The notes below the pieces were generated by a model. That model had not been told where the DNA came from and did no database searches. It saw only the letters and a list, made by a program, of their open reading frames with translations. A DNA stretch of 59,321 nt from Saccharomonospora sp. CUA-673 (GTDB lineage Bacteria > Actinomycetota > Actinomycetes > Mycobacteriales > Pseudonocardiaceae): contig NZ_MKKE01000021.1 of NCBI RefSeq assembly GCF_001942305.1, positions 1 through 59,321 of the forward strand, written 5' to 3'. The position numbers were made by a program, and so were the translations under genes. Shown here piece by piece: positions 8,185 through 16,316 of this stretch (position 1 is the stretch's first letter; each line of letters starts with the position of its first letter).

Positions 8185-8595
8185 ATGGAATCCGGGGCTC
8201 GCGGGGCGCTGCACCATCTGGAGCTGTGGGTCGACGACCTCGACGTCGCCGAATGGGAATGGGGCTGGCTCCTCGGCGAGCTCGGCTACCACTGCACCGA
8301 CCGGTGGCCCGGCGGTCAGACCTGGCGGCATCCGACCTCCGGCTACGTCGTGCTCGAGGCCGGACCGGACCGGCGCCCCGGAGGGCACGACCGCATGCGC
8401 GCGGGACTCAACCACGTCGCGTTCTGGGCCGGCTCGCGCGAGGACGTCGATCGGTTGACCGCGGACGCCCCGGCCCACGGCTGGCGGTTGATGTTCGCCG
8501 ACCGGCATCCCTACGCGGGCGGCGTCGCGCATTACGCCGCGTTTCTCGAGAACAGTGCGGGATTCGAGATCGAGCTGGTCGCCGGCGGCGCCTGA
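8185..8595 (+). CDS. VOC superfamily (glyoxalase/dioxygenase-fold) protein
   Basis: A 136-residue protein with two beta-alpha-beta-beta-beta modules. The first starts GALHHLELWVDDLDVAEWEW and ends SGYVVLEAGPD. The second starts RAGLNHVAFWAGSREDVDRL and ends NSAGFEIELVA. Histidines after the first strand of each module and the closing Glu are in the places used for metal binding in glyoxalase I and extradiol dioxygenases. Which reaction it performs is unknown. The start ATG at 8185 has no clear ribosome site because a repeat array ends just before it. Two arrays that share a 73-bp identical block flank the gene as direct repeats. Confidence 0.8.
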   Translation: MESGARGALHHLELWVDDLDVAEWEWGWLLGELGYHCTDRWPGGQTWRHPTSGYVVLEAGPDRRPGGHDRMRAGLNHVAFWAGSREDVDRLTADAPAHGWRLMFADRHPYAGGVAHYAAFLENSAGFEIELVAGGA

Positions 8596-8651
8596 ATTGT
8601 GAACCGCACCTGCCGCCTCGCGCGCACGAACGCACGCCTCGATCGTGGGCG

Positions 8652-8798
8652 CGCAACACGGCGACGCGAGCTGCCAACACGGCGCCGTGAAGTGCTGACA
8701 CGGTGACGCGGGTTGCCAACACGGCGTCGTGGGACGCTGACACGGCGACGTGGGGTGCTGACACGGTGACGCCAACTGCTGACACGGCGGTTAGGGCG
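8652..8798 (-). repeat. 21-bp tandem repeat array R4 (7 units)
   Basis: Units start at 8652, 8673, 8694, 8715, 8736, 8757 and 8778, in the same orientation as R3. Bases 8694-8766 are identical to 8097-8169 in R3. The last unit contains the stop codon (8791-8793) of the convergent MDMPI-fold gene. Confidence 0.9.
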
Positions 8799-9582
8799 GG
8801 AGGAAGCGGGTGGGGAGGGTTGGGGCGAGCCAGGGGCGGCGGCCCGTGGCGATGACCCGGCCGGTGAGTGCGGCGCGCGTGGGACTCGCGCGGCCGTACA
8901 CGAGCAGCAGCCAGGTGGCGGGGTCGGCGGAGATCCGCACGTCGGGTCGTCCGCTCGAGCCGATCGTCAGTGCACCGTCGCGGAACCGATAGATCTGCAT
9001 CGGCCCGCGCCGCAGCCGCACGTGATACGTCGCGGTGTGCCCCGATGCCCCGGCCGGGTCGACCCAGCCGGGCATGATCTGGTGCATCCCGGTGAGCACC
9101 ATCGGCACGTGTTCGCGGTCGATCCGCCACCGTCGCCCGCGGGCGCGCGCGATGTCGTGGCCGTGCACGAGCAACTCGCCGATCAGCGTGCCGAGCGCCC
9201 GGTCGACCCTGATCCGCTGATCGCCGTCGAACATCATCTGCGCGTCCGGCCCCAGCGCCTCGATCGTGGCGAGGAAGTCCTCGAGGCCCGCCTGGAGGAT
9301 TCCGGCGAGCTCGCGGAGGTCCCGTGTCGGCAGCGCCGCGACCTGGTCGGCGTTGAACTCCGGCAGGTCGGCGGCGCGTTTCGGCCACGTCCCGCGGCCG
9401 AGGGCGAGGTCGCGGTAGCGCACCGGTTCCATCGCCACGTGCCCGAAGACGTCGGTGATCGACCACGGCGGCGTGGCCGGCACGGGCACCGTGGGGTCGA
9501 CGGTCGACAGCACGAGCTCGAGGAGCTGGTCGGCCGCTTCCCGCGCCGCGTCGGGCGTCGGCTCGACGGTGGCTTCGAACAT
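8791..9582 (-). CDS. Maleylpyruvate-isomerase-fold mycothiol-dependent enzyme
   Basis: A 263-residue protein from ATG 9582. The N-terminal helical DinB/MDMPI-like domain has the metal-binding pattern: His in SITDVFGHVAMEPVRY, and the pair in LIGELLVHGHDIARARGR. The C-terminal part (HVRLRRGPMQIYRFRDGALT to VISADPATWLLLVYGR) resembles an SCP2-type sterol-carrier fold, the usual second domain. Relatives use mycothiol for isomerisation or thiol transfer, but most have no known substrate. Its stop codon lies within a 21-bp repeat unit. It stands alone; the region upstream to 9948 has no gene. Confidence 0.85.
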   Translation of the reverse strand: MFEATVEPTPDAAREAADQLLELVLSTVDPTVPVPATPPWSITDVFGHVAMEPVRYRDLALGRGTWPKRAADLPEFNADQVAALPTRDLRELAGILQAGLEDFLATIEALGPDAQMMFDGDQRIRVDRALGTLIGELLVHGHDIARARGRRWRIDREHVPMVLTGMHQIMPGWVDPAGASGHTATYHVRLRRGPMQIYRFRDGALTIGSSGRPDVRISADPATWLLLVYGRASPTRAALTGRVIATGRRPWLAPTLPTRFLPP

Positions 9583-9877
9583 GCGGCGGCTCCGGCAGGG
9601 GACGGCGTCGGCTCGCCGAAACCGTAACCCGCCGCGCACGGGCCGGCCACGCCGTGCGCAGCTTCGACGGCCGTGTGTCGGACAGTTCCGCCAACACCGT
9701 TGTCCGGTGTGGACGAACCGGGCAGAACGGAAATCGACAGGCTCCGCGCCCGTCGATTCGGGCATATCGACCGCTCGTCATCCCCCATGCGGGTGAGTTC
9801 GAACGTCGCGCGTCATTGACGAACCGGGCAGCCCTTCCCTCTGAGTACGAACCCTCCTCTCCCCCAGGGGGTTCGCC
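9583..9877. other. Gene-free intergenic region
   Basis: No convincing reading frame is seen on either strand. A 14-bp direct repeat (GACGAACCGGGCAG at 9712-9725 and 9818-9831) is the only structure noticed. It presumably holds the promoter of the MDMPI-fold gene. Confidence 0.5.
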
Positions 9878-9912
9878 GCGCCGGCCCTTGGACCCCCAGC
9901 GAGGGCCGGCGC
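9878..9912 (-). terminator. Stem-loop terminator after the nitroreductase-hemerythrin gene
   Basis: GCGCCGGCCCT at 9878-9888 pairs perfectly with AGGGCCGGCGC at 9902-9912, with a 13-nt loop. It lies 37 bp beyond the stop of the gene at 9949-10779 on the minus strand. Confidence 0.7.
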
Positions 9913-9948
9913 CCCTCTTCTCTCCCGTTGCTGTGTCGGCGGTTCGGG

Positions 9949-10779
9949 TCACCAGGTGCGCAGGAGGGGTAGGAGCCATTCCTCCTCGTCGTCGAGGTGC
10001 TGCTCCAACTCCGCGGTGAGCCGGTCGATCTCGGCGCGCGCGAGGTCCCGGGACTCGGCCCGGGCCGCCAGGCGGAGCTGTTCGACGGTCTCCGCGATCC
10101 GTTCGTGTTCGGCCGTCAGCCTGGCGACGACGTCGGACGCCTCGGGGTGGCGGTCGATGATCGCCGCGAACAGTCCGGCGTCCTCGCCGACGTGGTGGTT
10201 GTGCAGACCCTGGCACAGCGTGAGGCAGTTGATCCGCAGCTGCGCCCCCAACGTCGTCCCCGACCCCGACAGCTCCGACCGGAGGCGCCGCAATTCGGTG
10301 CGGAACGCGGCGTGTACCCGCACCAGCATGTCGGCCACCGAGCCGGGTGCCGAATCAGCGCCCGGTGGGCCCGCCGGGACGAGTGCGACGACCGGGAGGA
10401 TCCGCGACGTCGCCCGTTGGTACTCGTCCCATCCGGGTTCGGCCGCCACGGCGCGCGCGAACACGGCGTCCCGCTCGGCCCGGTCGAGCACGACGGCATC
10501 GGCCTCGTAGGTGAACGCCCCGTCCTCCACCGTGACCCGCGGATCCGCCCGCACGTTGTGGAACCACGCCGGATGGAAGTCCGCCCCGCCCGCCGATCCG
10601 ATGACCAGGACGCGTTCGCCGTCCGGCAGGTAGCCGAGCGGCGTGGTGTGTCGGCGCCCGCTCCGAGCGCCGGTCGTGGTGAGCAGGAGCAGTCGCGCAC
10701 CCTCGAACGGGCCGTCGACACGGCCGCCGTTCGCGCGAAACTGCTCGATGACCCAGTTGTTGAATTCGTTCATCCGCAC
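9949..10779 (-). CDS. Fusion: deazaflavin-dependent nitroreductase domain plus hemerythrin HHE domain
   Basis: A 276-residue two-domain protein. Residues 1 to about 125 form a DDN-like split beta-barrel: EGARLLLLTTTGARSGRRHT, then HPAWFHNVRADPRVTVE, the F420-binding family of flavin-type oxidoreductases. Residues about 145-276 are helical with the metal-binding His/Glu of hemerythrin: CQGLHNHHVGEDAGLFAAII, RLTAEHERIAETVEQL and LEQHLDDEEEWLLPLL. The diiron helical part could bind O2, NO or iron, and the first part could reduce with F420H2, so a nitrosative or oxidative stress role is an inference. GTG 10779 is preceded by GGAG; an ATG two codons on is an alternative. Confidence 0.85.
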   Translation of the reverse strand: MRMNEFNNWVIEQFRANGGRVDGPFEGARLLLLTTTGARSGRRHTTPLGYLPDGERVLVIGSAGGADFHPAWFHNVRADPRVTVEDGAFTYEADAVVLDRAERDAVFARAVAAEPGWDEYQRATSRILPVVALVPAGPPGADSAPGSVADMLVRVHAAFRTELRRLRSELSGSGTTLGAQLRINCLTLCQGLHNHHVGEDAGLFAAIIDRHPEASDVVARLTAEHERIAETVEQLRLAARAESRDLARAEIDRLTAELEQHLDDEEEWLLPLLRTW

Positions 10780-10992
10780 TGCTTTCTCCAGAAGGTGTTG
10801 TTCCGACCAGCTGAAATGCAGTGCGAATCGGCGGGCTCCTGGCCCGCCGCACGGTCACGTGGTGACCGGGAACCGATCTCGTGAATGGCCGCGCAACGCG
10901 GCCGACCCGGTAGTCACGCCCTCGACGGTAGCCCTCGGTGACCCGGTCCGCAATCCTCGCGTAGAAGCGTCCGCGGCCGTAAGCTCGGGGTC

Positions 10993-11799
10993 GTGGTGAA
11001 CGGACACGACACGCGGGAGTCCACTGAGGACGGACATGTGGCGGCGGGTGCCGACGAGCCCCGTACCGGGAACCCCAGCGTGGCGCTGTTCATGACGTGC
11101 CTGACCGACACGTTGTACCCGAACACCGGCAAGGCCCTCGTCCGGCTGCTCGAACGGCTCGGCTGCGACGTCGACTTCCCGCTCGACCAGACGTGCTGCG
11201 GGCAGATGCACTTCAACACCGGCTACCGCGAGCACGCCCGTCCCCTGGCCGAGGCGTACGCGTCGGTGTTCGACGGCTACGACTACGTGGTCACCCCGTC
11301 GGGCTCGTGCGCGGGCATGGTCCGCGAGATCCACCCCGATCTCCACGACGCGGATAGTCCAGCCGTTGGGCGCACCTACGAGCTCAGCGAGTTCCTCGTC
11401 GACGTCCTCGGCGTGACCGACGTCGGTGCCTACTTCCCCCACCGCGTCACCTACCACCCGACGTGCCACTCGCTGCGGATGCTCGGCGTCGGCGACAAGC
11501 CGTTGCGGCTGCTGCGCGGCGTCGCAGGTCTGGACCTGCGCGAGCTGCCGCAGGCCGAGCAGTGTTGCGGCTTCGGCGGCACGTTCGCGTTGAAGAACGC
11601 CGAGACGTCCACCGCGATGCTGGCCGACAAGATGCGCCATGTGCAGGACACCGGTGCGGAGGTCGTGAGCGCGGGCGACAACTCGTGTCTCATGCACATC
11701 GGCGGCGGTCTGTCGCGCCTGCGCACGGGCGTGCGCGCGGTGCACCTGGCCGAGATCCTGGCGAGTACGGAGGAGGAGCCGTGGGCCGAAACCCCGTGA
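10993..11799 (+). CDS. lutA: Lactate utilization protein LutA (Fe-S oxidoreductase)
   Basis: A 268-residue protein, of which the first 25 or so residues are a variable lead. It has two cysteine-rich CCG domains: FPLDQTCCGQMHFNTGY and QAEQCCGFGGTFALKN, with partner cysteines in ALFMTCLTD and TYHPTCHSLR. LutABC (YkgEFG) oxidises L-lactate to pyruvate, LutA and LutB carrying iron-sulphur centres. The start GTG at 10993 is followed by another GTG. It overlaps lutB by 19 bp, and the three genes form one operon. The 213 bp upstream separates it from the divergent nitroreductase-hemerythrin gene. Confidence 0.92.
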   Translation: MVNGHDTRESTEDGHVAAGADEPRTGNPSVALFMTCLTDTLYPNTGKALVRLLERLGCDVDFPLDQTCCGQMHFNTGYREHARPLAEAYASVFDGYDYVVTPSGSCAGMVREIHPDLHDADSPAVGRTYELSEFLVDVLGVTDVGAYFPHRVTYHPTCHSLRMLGVGDKPLRLLRGVAGLDLRELPQAEQCCGFGGTFALKNAETSTAMLADKMRHVQDTGAEVVSAGDNSCLMHIGGGLSRLRTGVRAVHLAEILASTEEEPWAETP

Positions 11800-13202
11800 C
11801 GTGGCTGGGCAGTCCGACGTTCCCGGACGCCGCGCGCACCGCGCTCTCCGACACGCAACTGCGCGGCAACCTGCGCAAGGCCACGACGACGATCCGCACC
11901 AAACGCGCCGGGGTCGTGGCCGAACTCGACGACTGGGAACGGCTCCGCCTGGCCGGTGAGGCGGTCAAGGACGACGTCCTGTCCAACTTGGACACCTACC
12001 TCGAACAGCTCGAGGCGGCGGTGACCGAACGCGGCGGGGTCGTCCACTGGGCGCGCGACGCCGACGAGGCCAACCGGATCGTGCTCGACCTCGCCCGCCA
12101 GGAGAGCGCCGACGAGGTCGTGAAGGTCAAGTCCATGGCGACGGCCGAGATCGGCCTCAACGAGGCGCTCGCCGAGGGCGGCGTGCACGCGATCGAGACG
12201 GACCTCGCCGAGGTGATCGTGCAGCTCGGCGAGGACCGGCCCTCGCACATCCTCGTGCCCGCGATCCACCGGAACCGGGCGGAGATCAAGGAGATCTTCG
12301 CGTCGATGCCCGAGCCGCCGGAGTCCGACGAACCGCGCGCGCTCGCCGAGGCCGCGCGTCGCTACCTGCGCCGGAAGTTCCTGTCCGCCAAGGTCGCGAT
12401 CTCCGGGGCGAACTTCGGCATCGCCGACACCGGCTCCGTCGTGGTCGTCGAGTCCGAGGGCAACGGCCGGATGTGCCTGACCCTGCCGGAAACCCTGATC
12501 ACGGTGATGGGCGTCGAGAAGGTGCTGCCCAGCTGGCGGGACCTCGAGGTGTTCCTGCAGTTGCTGCCGCGCTCGTCGACGGCCGAGCGGATGAACCCGT
12601 ACACGTCGATCTGGTCCGGCGTGACGCCCGGCGACGGCCCGCAGAAGTTCCACCTCGTGCTGCTCGACAACGGCCGCACGCAGACCCTCGCCGACGAGGT
12701 GGGCCGGCAGGCGCTGCGGTGCATCCGCTGTTCGGCGTGCCTGAACGTGTGCCCGGTGTACGAGCGTACGGGCGGTCAGGCGTACGGATCGGTGTACCCG
12801 GGGCCGATCGGCGCGATTCTCGCGCCGCAGCTGTCCGGCGACCTGACCGATCCGCAGGCGGCGTCGCTTCCGTACGCCTCGTCGCTGTGCGGGGCGTGCT
12901 ACGAGGTCTGTCCTGTTCGGATCAACATCCCCGAGGTGCTGACCCACCTACGGGCGGAGGTCGTGGAGGCCAAGGGGAAGCGCACCGGCGAGGCGCTGGC
13001 CATGTCGGCCGCCGCGTGGGTGTTCCGCGATCGGAAACGCTACGAGGCGGCGCAGAAGGCCGGTTCGCTGAGCCGGTTCGTCGCGCGGGACGGCACGCTG
13101 TCGTCGCTGCCGTGGCCGGGCTCGAAGTGGACCGACACCCGTGACGCGCCGGCGGTGCCGAAGGAGTCGTTCCGGGCGTGGTGGAGGCGGAACCGTGGCT
13201 GA
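11781..13202 (+). CDS. lutB: Lactate utilization iron-sulphur protein LutB
   Basis: A 473-residue subunit starting at GTG 11781, 3 bp after the site AGGAGGAG that lies inside lutA. The N-terminal LUD domain spans roughly residues 60-290 (VKVKSMATAEIGLNEALAEG, then GANFGIADTGSVVVVESEG). Two ferredoxin-type clusters follow: CIRCSACLNVCPVYERTGG and CGACYEVCPVRINIPE, each a C-x2-C-x2-C-x3-C-P motif for a 4Fe-4S centre. It passes electrons from lactate in the LutABC complex. The end overlaps lutC by 8 bp, so translation is coupled. Confidence 0.93.
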   Translation: MGRNPVTWLGSPTFPDAARTALSDTQLRGNLRKATTTIRTKRAGVVAELDDWERLRLAGEAVKDDVLSNLDTYLEQLEAAVTERGGVVHWARDADEANRIVLDLARQESADEVVKVKSMATAEIGLNEALAEGGVHAIETDLAEVIVQLGEDRPSHILVPAIHRNRAEIKEIFASMPEPPESDEPRALAEAARRYLRRKFLSAKVAISGANFGIADTGSVVVVESEGNGRMCLTLPETLITVMGVEKVLPSWRDLEVFLQLLPRSSTAERMNPYTSIWSGVTPGDGPQKFHLVLLDNGRTQTLADEVGRQALRCIRCSACLNVCPVYERTGGQAYGSVYPGPIGAILAPQLSGDLTDPQAASLPYASSLCGACYEVCPVRINIPEVLTHLRAEVVEAKGKRTGEALAMSAAAWVFRDRKRYEAAQKAGSLSRFVARDGTLSSLPWPGSKWTDTRDAPAVPKESFRAWWRRNRG

Positions 13203-13797
13203 CGCGCGCGAGGAGATCCTCGGCCGGATTCGTGGTGTCCCGCGACCGGCGACACCCGACGTGCCGCGCGATTACGACCACGACCGCGGCTACGCCGACG
13301 TCGTGGCCTTGTTCGACGAACGCATCACCGACTACCGCGCCCACGTGCACCGGGTCGGTGCCCGCGAACTGCCGTACCGCATCGGCGAGCGGCTCGACGC
13401 GCGCGGCCGGATCGTCGTGCCCGCCGACGTGCCCGGCGCGTGGCGGGTCCCCGGCGTCGACTGGGCGCCCGACGACCCGCGGCTGGGGCTGTCCGAACTG
13501 GACAGCGCGGACGGCGTGCTCACGGGGTGTGCGCTCGCGATCGCGGAGACGGGCACGATCGTGCTCGACGCGGGCGCCGCGCAGGGCAGGCGCATGCTGA
13601 CCCTCGTGCCCGACTATCACCTGTGCGTCGTGCGCGCCGAGCAGATCGTGGGCAGCGTCCCCGAGGCGATCGCGGCGCTGGAACCGCAGCGGCCGTTGAC
13701 GTTCATCAGCGGACCGTCCGCGACCAGCGACATCGAGCTCGACCGCGTCGAGGGTGTGCACGGGCCGCGAACCCTCGAGGTGCTGCTCGTCAGCTGA
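13195..13797 (+). CDS. lutC: Lactate utilization protein LutC
   Basis: A 200-residue LUD-domain protein from GTG 13195, inside the last codons of lutB. The C-terminal half carries the family core (SADGVLTGCALAIAETGTIV, LDAGAAQGRRMLTLVPDYH, FISGPSATSDIELDRVEGVH). It is the third subunit of the lactate oxidation complex. No regulator of the LldR/LutR type is next to the operon. The gene's end overlaps the convergent TetR gene by 8 bp. Confidence 0.92.
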   Translation: MADAREEILGRIRGVPRPATPDVPRDYDHDRGYADVVALFDERITDYRAHVHRVGARELPYRIGERLDARGRIVVPADVPGAWRVPGVDWAPDDPRLGLSELDSADGVLTGCALAIAETGTIVLDAGAAQGRRMLTLVPDYHLCVVRAEQIVGSVPEAIAALEPQRPLTFISGPSATSDIELDRVEGVHGPRTLEVLLVS

Positions 13798-14518
13798 GAC
13801 CCACCAGCCGGGTCTGCCGCTCGACGGCGCGGACGAAGTAGTCGTCGGCCGGGTCGAACGAACCCACGAACTGGCCGTTGATCTCCAGTGCCACCGCGCC
13901 GAACAGCTGCGTCCACGCATCGATCGTCGCGAGCACGAGCTCGGCCGGCATGCCGGGCAACTCCAGTACGTCGATCACCCGGCCCGTCTGCGCCTGCAAC
14001 GTCTCGGGTTGCAACGTCTCGGGTTGCAGCGTCTCCGTCGGGAGTGGTCCGCCGGGGTCCGCGAGGGCGTCGGCCCGCCAGGCCTCGTGGGCGATGCGCA
14101 GGAACGCGCCGGGGATGCGTCCCGCCGGGCCGACGGTGTCGGTGGGCGCGCGATAGCCGGGTACGGGTGTTCCGTACAGCAGCGCGTACTCGTGCGGGTG
14201 CGCGCGGGCCCAGTCGCGGAGTGCGTGGGCCGCGGCCCGCCACCGCTCGACGAACGGCCCGTCTCCCACGGCGGCGATCGCCTCGGCGAGCGCGTCGCCG
14301 AGCGCCGTGTACGCGTCGAGGATCAGCGCGGTCAGCAGCTCGTCGCGGCTCGGGAAGTACCGGTAGATCGCCGATGACACCATCTCCAACTCCCGCGCGA
14401 CCGCGCGGAGCGACAGGCCCGCCGCCCCCTTGTCGGCGAGCTGTGTGCGCGCCTCGTCCTTGATCGCGGTGGTGAGCTCGGCGCGGGCGCGTTCGCGCGC
14501 GGTGCGGTGGGCGGGCAT
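13790..14518 (-). CDS. TetR/AcrR family transcriptional regulator
   Basis: A 242-residue regulator. The helix-turn-helix lies at residues about 18-62 (ARTQLADKGAAGLSLRAVAR, then ELEMVSSAIYRYFPSRDELL). The ligand domain is of the TetR_C_13/WHG type (WRAAAHALRDWARAHPHEYA, LLYGTPVPGYRAPTD). It is divergent from a nitroreductase-fold gene, and two matching palindromes lie in the shared 154-bp promoter region, so it most likely represses both. A small in-frame repeat (ETLQP three times, residues about 160-175) comes from a 15-bp DNA repeat at 13994-14038. It converges on and overlaps lutC by 8 bp. Confidence 0.9.
   Translation of the reverse strand: MPAHRTARERARAELTTAIKDEARTQLADKGAAGLSLRAVARELEMVSSAIYRYFPSRDELLTALILDAYTALGDALAEAIAAVGDGPFVERWRAAAHALRDWARAHPHEYALLYGTPVPGYRAPTDTVGPAGRIPGAFLRIAHEAWRADALADPGGPLPTETLQPETLQPETLQAQTGRVIDVLELPGMPAELVLATIDAWTQLFGAVALEINGQFVGSFDPADDYFVRAVERQTRLVGLS
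13994..14038. repeat. Three tandem 15-bp repeats inside the TetR gene
   Basis: CTGCAACGTCTCGGG, TTGCAACGTCTCGGG and TTGCAGCGTCTCCGT follow one another and encode an in-frame ETLQP pentapeptide repeat in the ligand-binding domain. The length may vary between strains by slippage. Confidence 0.85.
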
Positions 14519-14559
14519 GTCCGTGATCCTGACATCGACGTGATCGCCGCACCAAATCG

Positions 14560-14621
14560 AGAGCGCCGCTCTTGTATTTCGGCGACGCGTCGGGCATGCT
14601 CAAAGGGAGAGCAGTGCTCTC
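14560..14621. promoter_or_regulatory. Pair of TetR operator-like palindromes
   Basis: AGAGCG-C-CGCTCT at 14560-14572 and GAGAGCA-G-TGCTCTC at 14607-14621 share the half-site AGAGC/GCTCT, their centres 48 bp apart. They lie in the divergent promoter region between the TetR gene and the nitroreductase-fold gene, the first 42 bp from the TetR start and the second 52 bp from the other start. The repetition of the same dyad makes an operator role likely. Confidence 0.7.
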
Positions 14622-14672
14622 GAAACGGATCGATGATCCGCAAGGGTGATTCGAACGAGCGGGGAGAGTGAC

Positions 14673-15128
14673 ATGGCCGAGCAGGTGCGATACCTCGAGC
14701 CCGACCGGGCGGCGCGGTGGTTCAACGCGTTCGTGGCCCGGTTGACCAGGGCCGGACTGAGCGTGTGGGGCAGCCGGGTGCTCTCGGTGCGCGGCCGCCG
14801 CAGCGGCGCGTGGCGGTCGGTGCCGGTGAACGTGCTGACGGTCGACGGCGAGCGCTACCTCGTCGCGGCGCGCGGGCACACCCAGTGGGTGCGCAACCTC
14901 CGCGCGGCCGGCGAGGGGACGCTGCGCGTGGGCAGCCGGGTCGAGACGTTCCACGCGACGGAGCTGGACGACGGCGCCAAACCCGCGCTCCTGCGTGCCT
15001 ATCTGCGCAGGTGGGGCTGGGAGGTCGGCGCGTTCTTCGACGGCATCGACAAGAACTCGCCCGACGACGACCTGCTCGCCGCGGCGCCGGGAGTCCCCGT
15101 CTTCCGCCTGACGAGCCCAGCCGCGTGA
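14673..15128 (+). CDS. Nitroreductase/deazaflavin-dependent oxidoreductase family protein
   Basis: A 151-residue single-domain protein from ATG 14673 (site GGGGAGAG 4-5 bp before). The split-barrel core (WGSRVLSVRGRRSGAWRSVP, then VNVLTVDGERYLVAARGHTQ, WVRNLRAAGEGTLRVGSRVE) is that of the DDN/DUF385 family, many of which bind F420. The Trp-Val-Arg-Asn-Leu pattern is typical. It is divergently paired with a TetR regulator and is the likely regulated gene. A 17-bp tandem duplication at about 15109-15142 spans the stop codon. The reaction is unknown. Confidence 0.8.
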   Translation: MAEQVRYLEPDRAARWFNAFVARLTRAGLSVWGSRVLSVRGRRSGAWRSVPVNVLTVDGERYLVAARGHTQWVRNLRAAGEGTLRVGSRVETFHATELDDGAKPALLRAYLRRWGWEVGAFFDGIDKNSPDDDLLAAAPGVPVFRLTSPAA

Positions 15129-15152
15129 CGAGCCCAGCCGCCTGACACGCGG

Positions 15153-15922
15153 TCAGCGCCGAGCTCGGTGCTGATCGCGGCGGCGGCGTCGACGAGGACC
15201 GGGCGGACGTGCCGGTGGATCTCGTCGACGTCGAGCTCGCTGGCTGCGATCGACGTGCTCAGCGACGCGATGGTCGCGCCGTGCGAGTCGCGGACCGGGG
15301 TGGACAGCGAGCGCACGCCCTCCTCGAACTCCTGGTCCACGAACGCCCAGCCGCGCACGCGCGTGTTGGTCAGTTCGGAGGCGAGTTCGTCGGCGGTCAC
15401 GCGCGTGTGGGCGGTCAGCCGTGGGAACGGGGCCTTGGCCAGGTACGTCGACAGCTCGTGGTCGGGCAGGCCCGCCAGCAGCACGCGGCCCATCGACGTC
15501 GCGTAGGCGGGCAGGCGCGTGCCCGTCGTGAGCGTGTGCCGCAGGACCTGTCGCGACGGCACGCGCGTGACGAACACGGCGTCGTCGCCGTCGAGCACCG
15601 ACAGCGAACACGTGTGGCCGGTGGTCTCGGTGACGCGCTCCATGTGCGGCTGGGCCACCTGGGTGAGGTTCAGCGACGACAGGTACGCGTGGCCGAGCGC
15701 GAGCACCTGCGGGGTGAGCGCGAAGTCGCGGTCGTCGGACCGGACGTAGCCGAGCCGTTCGAGGGTCAGCAGCACGCGGCGCACCGTCGGCCGGGACAGG
15801 CCCGTGACCTGCGCCGTCCGCGACAGCGTCATGCGCGGTCCGTGGTCGGCGAACGCGAGGATCACGCTCAGGCCGCGTTCGAGCGACTGGACGTGGTCCT
15901 TGTCCTCGGGAGGCTTCGGCAC
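15153..15922 (-). CDS. IclR family regulator (PcaR/CatR-like), frameshifted at the last codons
   Basis: About 256 residues. The winged helix is at residues 10-75 ([52 protein letters not shown]) and the effector domain follows ([40 protein letters not shown]). As given the frame runs on to 14999, antisense to the next gene. Adding one G near 15159 gives the normal IclR ending TELGR and a stop at 15153-15155, the length expected of the family. Divergent from catC with 113 bp between them, it probably controls that gene in response to a beta-ketoadipate pathway intermediate. Confidence 0.85.
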
Positions 15923-16035
15923 CGCGAGCTCCTCGTGTACGCATTGCGGATGAGTTGTTCGCTATCCGACTGCTCGGTACTGTGCGAGCGCCTGACGACG
16001 CTGTCAAGTTCCCGACCGGTGAGGAGTTTGCTCCG

Positions 16036-16311
16036 ATGCTCTTCCACGTGGAAATGCACGTGAACCTGCCGACCGACATGCACCCCGACGTCGCCGCGAC
16101 GCTCAAGGCCGACGAGAAGGCCATGGCGCAGGAGCTGCAGCGGGCCGGCACGTGGCGGCACCTGTGGCGGGTCGTGGGCCGGTATGCCAACGTGTCGATC
16201 TTCGACGTCGAATCCGGCGACGAGCTGCACGAGATCCTGTCGAACCTGCCGCTGTTCCCGTATATGGACGTCACCGTCACGGCGCTCACGCGGCACCCGT
16301 CCGCCATCTGA
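16036..16311 (+). CDS. catC: Muconolactone Delta-isomerase
   Basis: A 91-residue protein, the normal length of CatC, which converts muconolactone to 3-oxoadipate enol-lactone in the catechol branch of the beta-ketoadipate pathway. The start [15 protein letters not shown], the segment [19 protein letters not shown] and the end [17 protein letters not shown] are diagnostic. ATG 16036 follows GAGGAG by 9 bp. The upstream IclR gene is divergent and is the likely activator. catA and catB are not in the window, so the isomerase is separated from its usual partners or they lie elsewhere. It converges on the catalase gene. Confidence 0.92.
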   Translation: MLFHVEMHVNLPTDMHPDVAATLKADEKAMAQELQRAGTWRHLWRVVGRYANVSIFDVESGDELHEILSNLPLFPYMDVTVTALTRHPSAI

Positions 16312-16316
16312 CGCGC

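Noticed and set aside
8408..10216. A 602-codon minus-strand frame across the VOC, repeat and MDMPI-fold region
   Set aside because: It is an Arg/Pro-rich out-of-frame reading of the MDMPI-fold gene joined to the repeat array, with no coding character of its own.
14999..15152. Extension of the IclR protein to 307 residues overlapping the nitroreductase-fold gene
   Set aside because: The extra tail is antisense to a good gene and unlike the family. One added G gives the standard ending and a stop at 15153.
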